From Ideonella paludis (lineage in GTDB: Bacteria > Pseudomonadota > Gammaproteobacteria > Burkholderiales > Burkholderiaceae_C): a stretch of DNA of 64,000 bases. The DNA lies in contig NZ_JAGQDG010000004.1 in the NCBI RefSeq assembly GCF_018069865.1, positions 434,001 through 498,000 on the forward strand, read 5' to 3'. This document shows, in pieces, positions 44,057 through 56,105 of the stretch (position 1 is the stretch's first letter; each line of letters starts with the position of its first letter). Below the pieces are notes generated by a model. That model was not told the DNA's origin and searched no databases. It saw only the letters and a list, made by a program, of their open reading frames with translations. Both the position numbers and the translations under genes were made by a program.

Positions 44057-45859
44057 AGAGGCCGAAGAGGGGCTGTGCCAGCCCGCCTTGCCATCATGGC
44101 GGGCTTGGCGCTCTTGATCGGCTTGCATCTCGCGCTCGAACTGCTCGCGGGCCTGGCGCACGCGCACGATGAGGTCTTCTTCGTTGTGGCGCTCGGCCTG
44201 GGCTTTGCGCAAGAAGTCGAGGGAGTAGCGCCTGAAGTTGTCGGCCATTTGCTTGGCTTGGGCGCGGTCCATGCCCAAGGCTTCGAGGGTGGAGCGGCCG
44301 CTGCGCAGCGAGGACTCAAACACCTCGCGCTCCACATGGGGCACGTTCAGTTCAGCCAGCTCCATGGCGTGCAGCGCGTCCCGCGCGCGGGCCACGATCT
44401 GCACATGGGCAAACTCATGCTGCAGCACCTCTACCAAGCGGTTGCACTGGGCCGAGTCATCGACCGCGACGACCATGGCTTTGGCGTGGTGGATGCCCGC
44501 CGCATGCAGCAAGTCGGGCTGCGTGGCGTCACCAAAGTAGACCTTGAAGCCAAAGCGCCGAGCGCTGTCCACGGTATCGGCGTCGTGGTCGATCACCGTG
44601 GGCTTCACGCCTGCGGCCAGCAGCAAGCGGCACACGGTTTGCCCATAGCGGCCAAAGCCCGCCACGATGACGGGCGGGTGCTCGTCTTCGATGGCATCGG
44701 CCTCGCGCTCTTGGGTGCTTTGTCGGCACCAGCGGTCAAACACCATCAGCAGCAAGGGCGTGCTGACCATGGAGAGCGCGGCGATCAAGGTCAGCAAATT
44801 GGCTTGGGCCTCGGGCAGCGCGCCAGAGACCTTGGCGGCCGACAAGACCACGAAGGCGAACTCGCCCACTTGCGAGAGCAAGACGGCCAGCAAGGCTTTG
44901 TCCCGACCGCGCAAGCCCACCCAGGGCGCCAAGCCCCACAGGGCTACCAGCTTCAAGCCGACCACGGCCACGAGGCCCAGCACCACCTGCACGGGGCTGC
45001 TGGCCAGCAGGCCTAAGTCCATGCTCATGCCCACCGCGATGAAGAACAGGCCCAGCAGCAGGCCCTTGAAAGGCAGGATGTCGGTTTCCAAGGCGTGGCG
45101 GTATTCCGAGCTGGCCAAGAGCACGCCGGCCAAGAACGCCCCCAGGCCCATGGACAAGCCCACGTGCTCCATCAAGGCGGCGACGCCCAAGACCAGCAGC
45201 AAGGCAAAACCGGTGAACAGCTCTCGCACCTGCATGCGGGCCACAAAGCGCATCACCGGGTAGGCCACATAGCGGCCCAGCACCACCACCGCGGCCACCG
45301 CCGCCACTTGCCAGAGCGGCCCCTGGTGCGCGTGGCCTGCAGTCTCGGCAGCCGGTGCAGCGGTGCCCAACACGGCCGCCAAGGCCAAGAGCGGAATGGC
45401 CGCAATGTCTTGGTAGAGCAGCATGGAAAAGCCGCTGCGGCCCACGGGTGCCGCCATCAGGTTGCGCTCTTGCATCAGGGCCACCACGATGGCGGTGGAC
45501 GACAAGGCCAAGGCCAATGCGCCGATCAAGCTGGCCTGCCAGGTCCAACCCACCAGCAAGCCCACTGGGAACAGTGCGGCCGCACAGGCCAGCATCTGCA
45601 GCGTGCCACCGCCAAACACGGCACCGCGCATCTCCCAAAGCCGCTTGGGCTCCAACTCCAGGCCGATGACAAACAGCATCAGCACCACGCCCAGCTCCGA
45701 GACATGCAGCAAGGCTTGCGGGTCATTGACCAGCCCTAAGCCGACCGGCCCAATCGCCACGCCGGCCACCAGATAGCCCAGCACCGAACCCAGCCCCAGG
45801 CGCACGGCCAGGGGCACAAAGATCAAGGCCGCGGCCAAGAACAAGATCGCTTGCATCAT
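44048..45859 (-). CDS. KefC-like K+/H+ antiporter with RCK (TrkA-N) domain
   Basis: 603 residues. CPA2-type membrane domain with about 12 TMs (1-380), including GLELEP, LALSSTAIVVALMQERNL and MLLYQDIAAIPLLAL. A TrkA-N Rossmann domain follows (about 395-515: VIVAGFGRYGQTVCRLL with GxGxxG). A charged helical tail (510-603) ends the protein. A glutathione-gated potassium efflux system in the inner membrane. Overlaps the KefF-type gene by 4 bp. Confidence 0.9.
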   Translation of the reverse strand: MMQAILFLAAALIFVPLAVRLGLGSVLGYLVAGVAIGPVGLGLVNDPQALLHVSELGVVLMLFVIGLELEPKRLWEMRGAVFGGGTLQMLACAAALFPVGLLVGWTWQASLIGALALALSSTAIVVALMQERNLMAAPVGRSGFSMLLYQDIAAIPLLALAAVLGTAAPAAETAGHAHQGPLWQVAAVAAVVVLGRYVAYPVMRFVARMQVRELFTGFALLLVLGVAALMEHVGLSMGLGAFLAGVLLASSEYRHALETDILPFKGLLLGLFFIAVGMSMDLGLLASSPVQVVLGLVAVVGLKLVALWGLAPWVGLRGRDKALLAVLLSQVGEFAFVVLSAAKVSGALPEAQANLLTLIAALSMVSTPLLLMVFDRWCRQSTQEREADAIEDEHPPVIVAGFGRYGQTVCRLLLAAGVKPTVIDHDADTVDSARRFGFKVYFGDATQPDLLHAAGIHHAKAMVVAVDDSAQCNRLVEVLQHEFAHVQIVARARDALHAMELAELNVPHVEREVFESSLRSGRSTLEALGMDRAQAKQMADNFRRYSLDFLRKAQAERHNEEDLIVRVRQAREQFEREMQADQERQARHDGKAGWHSPSSASSS

Positions 45860-46404
45860 GGGGCAGTCCCTCCTTGCACACCCACGCTCTCGAAGGCCTC
45901 ACATTGCGATTTGAGCGACGCACACCAACGGCTCAGCTCCTCCGGTGCGGTGGAGTGGCCGCCATGCACCACAAAGGGCGCAAACCACTGCATGCCGCAA
46001 AAGCGGGCCGTGTGTTCAACCGGGGCCACATAGTCGGCAAAGGGCCGCTTGTGCATGCCGTCTGGCGTATAGGCCTCTTGCGAGCCGCCTGCGCTGGCCA
46101 CCCACCAGCAGGCCTTGCCCTTCAGCGCCTCACCGCCGTGGCCATAGGCCCAGCCGTGGGACAGCACTTGGTCGATCCAGTGCTTCATCAAGGCGGGCAC
46201 GCTGTACCAGTACACCGGCGCCAGCCAGACAATGTGCTGGGCACGCAGCAAGGCTTGCTGCTCGGCTTCCACATCTATGTCGAAATCAGGATAGAGCTGG
46301 TAGAGCGAACGCACTTCAGCGCCGGGCCGCGATTGCAGCACCGACAAAAGGTCTTTGACCACGCGGGACTGCGAGGGCCGGGGGTGTGCATGAATAATCA
46401 GCAT
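45856..46404 (-). CDS. KefF/KefG-type NAD(P)H:quinone oxidoreductase, antiporter activator
   Basis: 182 residues. Flavodoxin-like quinone reductase: MLIIHAHPRPSQSR, AQHIVWLAPVYWYSVPALMKHWIDQVL, and the family's C-terminal YVAPVEHTARFCGMQW. The overlap with the KefC-like gene (ATGA) matches the kefG-kefB and kefF-kefC pairs, where this subunit binds and activates the antiporter. ATG 46404 (MLIIHAHP) was chosen over a TTG three codons earlier. Confidence 0.9.
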   Translation of the reverse strand: MLIIHAHPRPSQSRVVKDLLSVLQSRPGAEVRSLYQLYPDFDIDVEAEQQALLRAQHIVWLAPVYWYSVPALMKHWIDQVLSHGWAYGHGGEALKGKACWWVASAGGSQEAYTPDGMHKRPFADYVAPVEHTARFCGMQWFAPFVVHGGHSTAPEELSRWCASLKSQCEAFESVGVQGGTAP

Positions 46405-46494
46405 GGGTCTCAAAGCATCAAGAGCTGGCGTGATCAGCCATCATAGACAGGCCCACCTCGCACCCTGATCCTCGTTCACTCTTATTCACGGTTC

Positions 46495-48069
46495 ATGTCA
46501 ATTTCTCGTCGTCACTGGTGGCAAATGGCACTGGCGCCCTGTTTGGGCTGGGCACTGCCGCAAGGCTTATGGGCGCAAGCGCCCCTCGAAGCCAACCCCT
46601 TCACCCTGGGCGTGGCCAGCGGCGCCCCCAGTGAGAGCAGCGTGGTGCTGTGGACGCGGCTGATGCCCCCCAACCCCTATCGCAACCCCTGGGCCGATCT
46701 GCCGCTGGAGGTGCGCTGGGAGTTGGCCCTGGACGAAGGCTTCAAGCAGTTGGTTCAAAGCGGCTCCCATACCGCGCTGCCCGCCTTGGCCCACAGCGTG
46801 CATGTGGAGGTGACAGGCCTGGCTGCCGCGCAGCGCCTGTTCTACCGCTTCAGCGTGGCGGGCTTCACCAGCCCCACGGGGCAGACCCGCACGCTGCCGC
46901 GGCCGCAGGATGAGCTCACCAGCCTGCGCCTGGCGTTTGCCTCCTGCCAGCGCTATCACGCCGGGCACTTTGGGGCCTACCGCGCCATGCTGGCCGACCA
47001 GCCCGATCTGGTGCTGTTCTTGGGCGACTACATCTATGAATCCGGCGGTCGGCTGGGCGAGTTCCGTGGCCCGGTGTCTGCGGCCGCCACCGCGCTGAAT
47101 GATTACCGCGAGCTCTACGCCTTGGCCCACAGCGACCCTGCCCTGCAAGCCATGCACGCGGCCTGCCCGTGGCTGGTGACCTGGGACGACCATGAGGTCT
47201 TCAACGACTACGCCGGCGGCCCGCTCCAGGGCGAAGGCCGCTTTGGCAGCACGGGCCGCAGGCGCTCAGCTTACCAAGCTTGGTATGAACACATGCCCGT
47301 CTCACCCCGCACCTTGATCGGTGGCTTGCAAGGCCTGCTGAGTGGCCCGGCTGCGCTGCAGGTTTATCAGCGGGTGGCCGTGGGGCGATTGGCGATGATC
47401 CACCTGCTCGACACGCGGCAATACCGCGACGACGCCGTGCGCTGCGGCATCGGCGGCCTCTTCAAGCCCGAGGACTGCGAGGAGGCCAACAACCCCGGCC
47501 GTAGCTTGCTGGGCTCGGCCCAAGAAGCCTGGCTGCAGCAAGGCCTGCAGCAGCAAAGCCCAGCGCATGCCGCCACCCGGCAGCGTTGGAACCTGATCGC
47601 CCAGCCCACCACCGTGTCACGCCGCCTGCTGCCAGCCCTGGGCGAGCGCAGCTTCAGCGACGGCTGGGACGGCTATGTCGCCACGCGCGACCGCCTGATC
47701 AAGAGCTTGCAAGACCAGCAAGTCAGCGGCCCGGTCATCCTGGGCGGCGACATCCACGAGCACTGGGCCGCCCACCTGCACGCCGGCCCCGGCGCCACGC
47801 AAGGCCCCATCGTCGCGCCGGAGTTCTGCTGCACCAGCATCACCTCCCGCGCCTTCGGCGGCCTGACCAGTGCCGAGATCATGGCCCTGAACCCCCATGT
47901 GCAGTTCAGCGCCCGCCAACAGCGCGGCTATGGCCTGGCCACCCTCAGCCCTGAGCGCCTGCAGGTGCAGATGAGGGTGATTGACGATGTGTTCAAAGAA
48001 TGGCCCAGCGTGAGTACGGCAGCGCAGTTTGAGGTGGCAGCCAGCAGCCCGCGCATGAAGAGGCTTTAG
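46495..48069 (+). CDS. phoD: PhoD-family alkaline phosphatase
   Basis: 524 residues. A twin-arginine signal (SRRHWWQMALAPCLGWAL, about 1-27) fits export folded with metal. PhoD N-terminal Ig-like domain (33-150: GVASGAPSESSVVLWTRL), then the metallophosphatase domain with RLAFASCQRYHAG, FLGDYIYE, TWDDHEVFNDYAGG (metal ligands) and ILGGDIHEHW. Hydrolyses phosphomonoesters and diesters in the periplasm or outside. Stand-alone gene with no pho box seen. Confidence 0.92.
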   Translation: MSISRRHWWQMALAPCLGWALPQGLWAQAPLEANPFTLGVASGAPSESSVVLWTRLMPPNPYRNPWADLPLEVRWELALDEGFKQLVQSGSHTALPALAHSVHVEVTGLAAAQRLFYRFSVAGFTSPTGQTRTLPRPQDELTSLRLAFASCQRYHAGHFGAYRAMLADQPDLVLFLGDYIYESGGRLGEFRGPVSAAATALNDYRELYALAHSDPALQAMHAACPWLVTWDDHEVFNDYAGGPLQGEGRFGSTGRRRSAYQAWYEHMPVSPRTLIGGLQGLLSGPAALQVYQRVAVGRLAMIHLLDTRQYRDDAVRCGIGGLFKPEDCEEANNPGRSLLGSAQEAWLQQGLQQQSPAHAATRQRWNLIAQPTTVSRRLLPALGERSFSDGWDGYVATRDRLIKSLQDQQVSGPVILGGDIHEHWAAHLHAGPGATQGPIVAPEFCCTSITSRAFGGLTSAEIMALNPHVQFSARQQRGYGLATLSPERLQVQMRVIDDVFKEWPSVSTAAQFEVAASSPRMKRL

Positions 48070-48103
48070 CGCCCCTTAGCCCGACACCACTGCCCGGCCC
48101 CCT

Positions 48104-50146
48104 TCAAGGCAGAGGCCACTGCAACACCAGTTCTTCGCCCAGCATGTCGATGATCTTCAGGGCCACGGTGCTGCCCGCCGGCGGGGCGGGCAGCTCGTAG
48201 CGGCCTTGCACCAGGTCTTGCTTGCGCTCGGGCACGTCGGCCAAGGCGACGTTGAAAACTTGGCCGTCGTGCTGCGGGTCGATCAACACCGTGTCCACCA
48301 CCGCGCGCCAGTCGCTGATCTGAGCGCGGAACACGCCTTGCTCCAGATTCAGGCGCTGCAAAATGGTGGGCGACACCACGTCTTGAATCTCCACCACCAG
48401 CCGCTCGCCCTGGCGCTGCACGGTGGCTGCGGCCCACAGCGGCTCGTGGCGGATGAAGCCACCAAATTTGCGGTCGGTGCGCAGCTCTATCAGGTGCAGC
48501 TTGTTGATGGGGCGGTTGCGGTTATAGGCCTCCACCCAGGCGCGGGCGTCGTGCTGTAGGCCTAAGCTCACCACCAATACATCGCGCTCTTCGCTGGGGC
48601 GGGCGGCCAGCTCGGTGCGCACGGCCTCCAGGTCCAGCGGCGTGAGCGGGTGGTTAAAGGGCACGATCTTGACCAAGCGCCCGCCCTGCGTGCCATCAAA
48701 AAAGCTGTCGGTGCGGGTGCGCGCCACGCCCAGGTGCTGGCAGGCCAGCTCTACCGCTTCGTTGTGCTGAATCTGCAGGTCATAGTCGTTGACCCGGTAG
48801 GTGGCAAAGCTGAGTTGCGCCGGGCCGGGCGCGGCCTCTGGCCCGCCATCATCAGCCGCCAACAAGCTGCTTTGGGTTTGTGCGGCCAGCGCGGCGGCTT
48901 GCTCGCGCATCAGCGCTTGCACGCGCTTGGCGGTGGTTTGCAGCGCGCCCTTGTTGATGTCGCAGCCAATCCAGCGGCGGCCCAGACGCTGGGCGACGGT
49001 GGCGGTGGTGCCCGAGCCGATGAAGCAGTCGAGGACGATGTCGCCGGGGTTGCTGGAAGAAGCGATGACGCGTTCAAGCAATGCTTCCGGCTTTTGAGTT
49101 GGGTAGCCCAATAATTCCTGCGACTGATTGTGAATTGGACGAATGTCCGTCCAGATATCCTGCGCCACGCCGCCCTGCTGTACGGCGTCCTCAAGATACC
49201 GCTTTAGGCGCGGAACGCCGTTCGACTTTGGCCAGTGAATGCGCCCTTCTTTGTCCCATTGATCGAGCGTTGAGACACCGACCTTCCAATGGTTCCCGCG
49301 CTCAGCCGGGTTGATCCCGCGCCATGGCTTGCCTGTCTCACCGTTTCGCAGCCCGGATGCCATCAAGTCGCCACGCGCATAGCGCTTACCAGTTCCGGGC
49401 TCGACTTGGTCAAAGAACTGCTCAAGGTACTTCTCCCCAAGCTCGATCTTCTGCGAGTTCCACACTCTCTCCGCTGGGCCGTAGTAGTAGATCGTGTCGT
49501 GGATGGTTCCAAATCGCGCGGAGTCGTTATGTGCGCTGACTCGCTGCCATACCAACTCATTCACAAATTGGTCGGGGCCAAAGACCTCGTCCATAAGAAG
49601 CCGGAGGTAGGAGTTTCTCGATGGGTCGCAATGCAAGTAAATCGCCCCATCCTCCGCCAACAACTCCCGCAGCATCAGCAGCCGCTCATACATGAACTGC
49701 AGGTAGTTGTCGTTGGCCCAGATGTCGCTGTACTGGATCTGCTCGCCCAGGGTGTAGTCCTCGCCGTCGATCTTGACGGTGCCCTTAGCGCCGCGCAGTT
49801 GCACCTTGCGCACATAGTCGGCGCCACTGTCAAAGGGCGGGTCGATGTAGATCAGCTTGACCTGGCCTCTAAAGCCCGTGGCCAGCAGGTGGGCCAGCAC
49901 GTCTTTGTTGTCGCCGTGGTAGAGCAGCCCGGCCTGGGGCAGCCCGGCCGGCCAGCCGGCCCAGCGGGCGCTGCTGGAGCCAGGGCCAACGCCCGCTGGC
50001 GTGGGCGCGTCAAAGCGCTCGATGGCCTGGGCCGGGTAGGCCGTCAGGCGGGCCAGGGGCTTTTTGCCCACCCAGGTCAGCATGGGCCGGCCTTTGGCCT
50101 TGGCCACGGTGACGGTGCGGGGTTTGGTGGGGGTCTTGTCGCTCAT
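48104..50146 (-). CDS. Type III restriction-modification methyltransferase (Mod)
   Basis: 680 residues. An N6-adenine methyltransferase. The order catalytic motif first (LIYIDPPFDSGADY, Asp102), target-recognition region in the middle, then SAM motif LDCFIGSGTTATVAQRLG (about residue 375) is the beta class used by type III Mod. Start MSDKTPTKPR (50146) was chosen; the frame upstream overlaps the res gene. Ends 31 bp from the res stop. The middle (about 49080-49620) is visibly AT-richer (lines of 47-55% GC against about 65% around it), consistent with exchange of the target-recognition region. Confidence 0.92.
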   Translation of the reverse strand: MSDKTPTKPRTVTVAKAKGRPMLTWVGKKPLARLTAYPAQAIERFDAPTPAGVGPGSSSARWAGWPAGLPQAGLLYHGDNKDVLAHLLATGFRGQVKLIYIDPPFDSGADYVRKVQLRGAKGTVKIDGEDYTLGEQIQYSDIWANDNYLQFMYERLLMLRELLAEDGAIYLHCDPSRNSYLRLLMDEVFGPDQFVNELVWQRVSAHNDSARFGTIHDTIYYYGPAERVWNSQKIELGEKYLEQFFDQVEPGTGKRYARGDLMASGLRNGETGKPWRGINPAERGNHWKVGVSTLDQWDKEGRIHWPKSNGVPRLKRYLEDAVQQGGVAQDIWTDIRPIHNQSQELLGYPTQKPEALLERVIASSSNPGDIVLDCFIGSGTTATVAQRLGRRWIGCDINKGALQTTAKRVQALMREQAAALAAQTQSSLLAADDGGPEAAPGPAQLSFATYRVNDYDLQIQHNEAVELACQHLGVARTRTDSFFDGTQGGRLVKIVPFNHPLTPLDLEAVRTELAARPSEERDVLVVSLGLQHDARAWVEAYNRNRPINKLHLIELRTDRKFGGFIRHEPLWAAATVQRQGERLVVEIQDVVSPTILQRLNLEQGVFRAQISDWRAVVDTVLIDPQHDGQVFNVALADVPERKQDLVQGRYELPAPPAGSTVALKIIDMLGEELVLQWPLP

Positions 50147-50177
50147 GGTGGGCTGTAGTTGGGTATCCGGGCGGGGC

Positions 50178-52913
50178 TCAGCGGCCTTGGATGAAGTGGC
50201 GCACAGCGGCCTTGCCTTCGTCGGCCAGCTCATGGCTGGCAAACAGCACTTGGTAGCGCAGCAACTCCGGGTTCAGGGCCTCCCAGCGCTTCAGGGCCAC
50301 GGCTTTGCGGCCTTCGGCGGTTTGCGGGGCTTGGCCTTGCTCAAATCGGGCGAAGTCGGCCTTGATGTCGGGGCTGAAGATGTCTTTTTTGATCTCGACC
50401 ACCAAGTGCTTGCCATCGGCGCGGCGCAGCACAAAGTCGGGGGTATAGCGGTGCCAGCGGCCATCGTCGCCCAGGTACTCGGCCGAGAGGTCGGTTTTGC
50501 TGGGGTCGGTCAGGCCGCCGGTGAACCACAGGCCTTCGATCTGGTGCGGCTGGGCCTGCAACTGGGCCAACACCCAATCCAAAAACTCAATCTCCGCGCC
50601 GGAGTCGAAGTTATAGCCTTCGTAGTGGAAGCTGTGCGCCAGGGCGTGGGCGCTGTCGGCCGTGTCGGCCGCCGTTTTGTAGAGCTTTTCGCGCTCTTTG
50701 GCAAAGCTGATGCGGGCGGTGTAGACGGTGGGGCTCTGTGGGTCTTGCGGGTTGGCGGGGCGGGCGTCAAAGCCTTCGGGCTTGACCAGGGCCACGGCCA
50801 CGTCGATCTCTTCGGTGTGGGCCTCGTAGTGGGCGCGTTGGGCTTCGATTTGCGCGCCCAGGGCGGGCAGGTGGTAGGCGGGCACGTCGCCCTCGGGGCC
50901 ATAGGCGGTGCGCAGCGCGGCCAGCAGCTCGGGCGTGGGCAGGTGGTAGTGGGCGGCCAGCTCGGCGGCGGCGGCATAGGTGTTCAGCTCGGGCGGGGCG
51001 CTGGGCAGGGCATCGTCGCCCGCGTCCACGCGCTGCAGCAGCGTGTTGCCGCCGCCGGTGTGCACAATGTCCAAGGTCTGCATCAGCACGGCACGTGGTG
51101 GCTCCACCTGCGGCACGCTGAAGGCCAAGGGCTGTTCGCCCTGCGGGGCCGCCGCGCGGCGGTAGCGCAGCACACGCTTTTTGATGAGCAAGGGCGGCAG
51201 TTGCGGCTGGCGCAGCACGATCTCTTTTTCCACCCGCTCGACCTGCTGTTGGTTCAGGTCTTTGAGGCTGGTGCCGTAGGTTTCGGCCAGTTGCGCTTCC
51301 AGTGTCTTCTTGTTGGCGCTCGTCAAATAAACCCGCGCCGGGTGGGTGTTGCCGGGCACTTGGCGCAGGCAGCGGGTGGCGGCTTGCAGCACAAAGTTAT
51401 TGCTGTTTTTGAGCTTGCGCACCAGGCCGCAGGCAAACAGGCTGGGGCAGTTCCAGCCCTCGGTGCCCATGTTCACCAAGAGCAGCACGCGGTGGGGCGC
51501 TTGGGGTTGGTGGGCCAGAGCTTCAAACTGGCGGCGCACGGCGTCGCTAGAGCCGCCGTCCACGGCCAGCACTACATGAGGCCCAATGCCGTGCAGTGCC
51601 AGCGCAGATTCGACCGCGCCGCGCAGCTCATCACGCGCTTCAATGTTCGGGAAGTACAGCGCCAAGCGGGCTGGCGCACCAGGCTGGCTGCCCTGCGGGG
51701 GCAGGCTCACGGCCCAGTAGTCGCGCACAAAGTCGTCGATGATGGCGGCGACCAGCGCATCGCCCTGGGTGTCGTCCAGCTCCAGCACTTTGATGTTGCG
51801 GGCCAGGGGTTTGAGCACGCCGTCGTTGATGCCTTCACCCAGGCCGTACCACACCACCACGTCGCGCAGGGGTTGGCGCTCAAAGTAGGGCGTGCCGGTG
51901 GCGTTGATGACGACGATGAGGTTAGTCTCTTGCGCCAAGTAGTCGATGGTGCGACGCACTTTTTTAATGCCATCGTCTTTGAACACCAGCTCACCGCTGT
52001 CTTTGTCCTTTTCCCACTTGCCCAGCAGCTTTTGGCCGTAGGTGTGGTGAGCCTCGTCGGAGAACACCGCCAAGTGCGGCAGCGAGGCGATGGCCTGCAA
52101 GCGCAGGTTGGCCAGCTCGGTGGCTTCTTCCAGCTTGTGGTGGGTGATCAGCGAGATTTGGTTGGCCGGGCCGCGCTGGCTGGGCTTTTGGATGCGGATT
52201 TTCTCGGTGTTGGTGACGATGACGTTGAAGGCGCTGCCCCAGGTGATGGGGATTTGTTTGTCGCCGTCTCGGGTGAAGGTGAGCTTGAAGCTGGCCGCAA
52301 AGGGCTTGTGCAGGCGGGCGGGCAGCAGGCGCTCGTAGGGCACGTCGGCCAGCTCGCGCAGCGCGCTCAAAATGGTTTTGCCCGGCGCAAAGATCAGCGC
52401 GTTCTGCACAAAGGGGCCGTCGGGGTGCTCCAGCGCCATGGCGAACTCGGTGGCCACGATGGAACCCATCAAGATGGTTTTGCCCGCGCCCATGGCCAGG
52501 GCCAAGATGTAGCTGGCGTAGTCCAGCGTCAAGGACTCGCGCAGGCTTTCCAACTGGTGTTGGCGCACAAAGGCGTCGTCGCTGCGCACCCGCGCAATCA
52601 GCGCGGCGTAGTCATAGCCCGCTTCTTCAAACAGCTTGGCGTTGACGCCCATTGCGCCCAGGCGCTCGGGCAGCTTGGGAAACAGGGCTTCATACAGCTC
52701 GGGTGTGGTGGGCGTGCCCAGCACCAAGCGCAGGTACCAATAGGTTTCTAGGGCGCGCAGTTGGGCACGGCGCAGGTAACGGAGCTGGCCCGTCGCCGCG
52801 TCTTCCGTGGCAAAGGCCAGGATCTCGCGAATGGTGGGGTAGGCGTCACAGGCGTAGTGACTGGCCCGCCAGGCGTCCACCCGGCTGGCCAAGGCTTGGT
52901 AGAGATAGCTCAT
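50178..52913 (-). CDS. Type III restriction enzyme Res subunit (helicase-endonuclease)
   Basis: 911 residues from ATG 52913 (an ATG ten codons earlier is possible). DEAD/SF2 translocase: motif I ALAMGAGKTILMG, DEAH box FSDEAHHTYG, motif III INATGTPYF, and motif VI region LQAATRCLRQ. The C-terminal nuclease domain has a PD...ExK core: YTPDFVLRR followed by LVVEIKKDIFS (about 820-845). Works with Mod to cut unmethylated DNA. Upstream gene of the operon res-mod. Confidence 0.9.
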   Translation of the reverse strand: MSYLYQALASRVDAWRASHYACDAYPTIREILAFATEDAATGQLRYLRRAQLRALETYWYLRLVLGTPTTPELYEALFPKLPERLGAMGVNAKLFEEAGYDYAALIARVRSDDAFVRQHQLESLRESLTLDYASYILALAMGAGKTILMGSIVATEFAMALEHPDGPFVQNALIFAPGKTILSALRELADVPYERLLPARLHKPFAASFKLTFTRDGDKQIPITWGSAFNVIVTNTEKIRIQKPSQRGPANQISLITHHKLEEATELANLRLQAIASLPHLAVFSDEAHHTYGQKLLGKWEKDKDSGELVFKDDGIKKVRRTIDYLAQETNLIVVINATGTPYFERQPLRDVVVWYGLGEGINDGVLKPLARNIKVLELDDTQGDALVAAIIDDFVRDYWAVSLPPQGSQPGAPARLALYFPNIEARDELRGAVESALALHGIGPHVVLAVDGGSSDAVRRQFEALAHQPQAPHRVLLLVNMGTEGWNCPSLFACGLVRKLKNSNNFVLQAATRCLRQVPGNTHPARVYLTSANKKTLEAQLAETYGTSLKDLNQQQVERVEKEIVLRQPQLPPLLIKKRVLRYRRAAAPQGEQPLAFSVPQVEPPRAVLMQTLDIVHTGGGNTLLQRVDAGDDALPSAPPELNTYAAAAELAAHYHLPTPELLAALRTAYGPEGDVPAYHLPALGAQIEAQRAHYEAHTEEIDVAVALVKPEGFDARPANPQDPQSPTVYTARISFAKEREKLYKTAADTADSAHALAHSFHYEGYNFDSGAEIEFLDWVLAQLQAQPHQIEGLWFTGGLTDPSKTDLSAEYLGDDGRWHRYTPDFVLRRADGKHLVVEIKKDIFSPDIKADFARFEQGQAPQTAEGRKAVALKRWEALNPELLRYQVLFASHELADEGKAAVRHFIQGR

Positions 52914-53012
52914 GGGTGCGCAACTGTCGCATGAAATGGGCATGGTTCTGCGCTTTGGTGCGCGTCCACAAACAAACCGGTTTCGCGTCTATCTGCTCCT
53001 CAAAAGTCCATG

Positions 53013-53627
53013 TCACGGCGCCACTACGATCCCTTGGGTATGTCTAGGCTGACTCTTCACCAATGCCTCGGCTCGAGCAATTCGGACGCCTGCTCTGAGC
53101 GCCAAAAAGCCCAACGGAAAGAAGACCAAAGCAGTGAAGGCAAACGTGATGATTGCCTGGGTGGGCGATAGCGACTTGAAGACCGGAAACGCTACGGGGG
53201 CAGAGGCCGCAAGGCAGCAAATTAGATACAACACGAAAAAAAACACCTTTCGAACACGTCTTGGCCAGGGTGATTCATACCTCTGTTTGAACACGATTTG
53301 TCTGCTGGTAGCAGTTGTCAGATGCTCCAAATATGGTTTGCCCAGTACGTAATCCTTTAAGGCTCGGGCCGAATCGTGCAAAGAGAGGATGTATTCAATT
53401 TCTCCAGCTGAAAGACTTGTGTCACCTGCAATGGCTTGGTAGCCCTTCTGCTTGAGGAAAGGGTGCATCTTGGGGTTGTCATCGACTTCCTTGAGGAAAT
53501 CTCGGGCGAACTTGTACTCTTCTCGAAGGTGACTGCGCCTGCCGCGCAGAAGCTCCTCCATAACCTTCCAGGTTGCTACTGGGCCACCGAACAGGGTAAC
53601 GAGCTTTATCAGATCATCGAAATTCAT
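53013..53627 (-). CDS. Two-TM membrane protein next to type III RM (unknown)
   Basis: 204 residues from ATG 53627 (MNFDDLIKL); a GTG at 53690 would add 21 residues. A cytoplasmic helical domain (1-115: EELLRGRRSHLREEYKFARDFLKEV, GEIEYILSLHDSARALKDYVLGKPYLE) precedes two membrane segments (about 128-150 and 160-182). Base composition is AT-richer than its neighbours. It sits upstream of res on the same strand with a 99-bp gap, so it may be an accessory or neighbour of the restriction system. Not recognised. Confidence 0.55.
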   Translation of the reverse strand: MNFDDLIKLVTLFGGPVATWKVMEELLRGRRSHLREEYKFARDFLKEVDDNPKMHPFLKQKGYQAIAGDTSLSAGEIEYILSLHDSARALKDYVLGKPYLEHLTTATSRQIVFKQRYESPWPRRVRKVFFFVLYLICCLAASAPVAFPVFKSLSPTQAIITFAFTALVFFPLGFLALRAGVRIARAEALVKSQPRHTQGIVVAP

Positions 53628-53751
53628 ACTTCTAGATGCTAGTGATACGTTAACGTGATGAGGATCCTTCGTGTCGGCATGATCGGCCACGACGCAACCA
53701 TCTCAGCCCAACGGGTTGATGCAGCACAACCGTGCTTACCCTTTTCAGCAC

Positions 53752-56068
<2,317 letters not shown>

Positions 56069-56105
56069 GAAGTCTCCTCAAGAGGGGGGTGGGTTGCGGC
56101 AGCCA

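Noticed and set aside
50064-52751. Long plus-strand open frame opposite the res gene
   Set aside because: It is a shadow of the res coding strand in GC-rich DNA, with low-complexity, His/Gln/Gly-rich translation and no domain.
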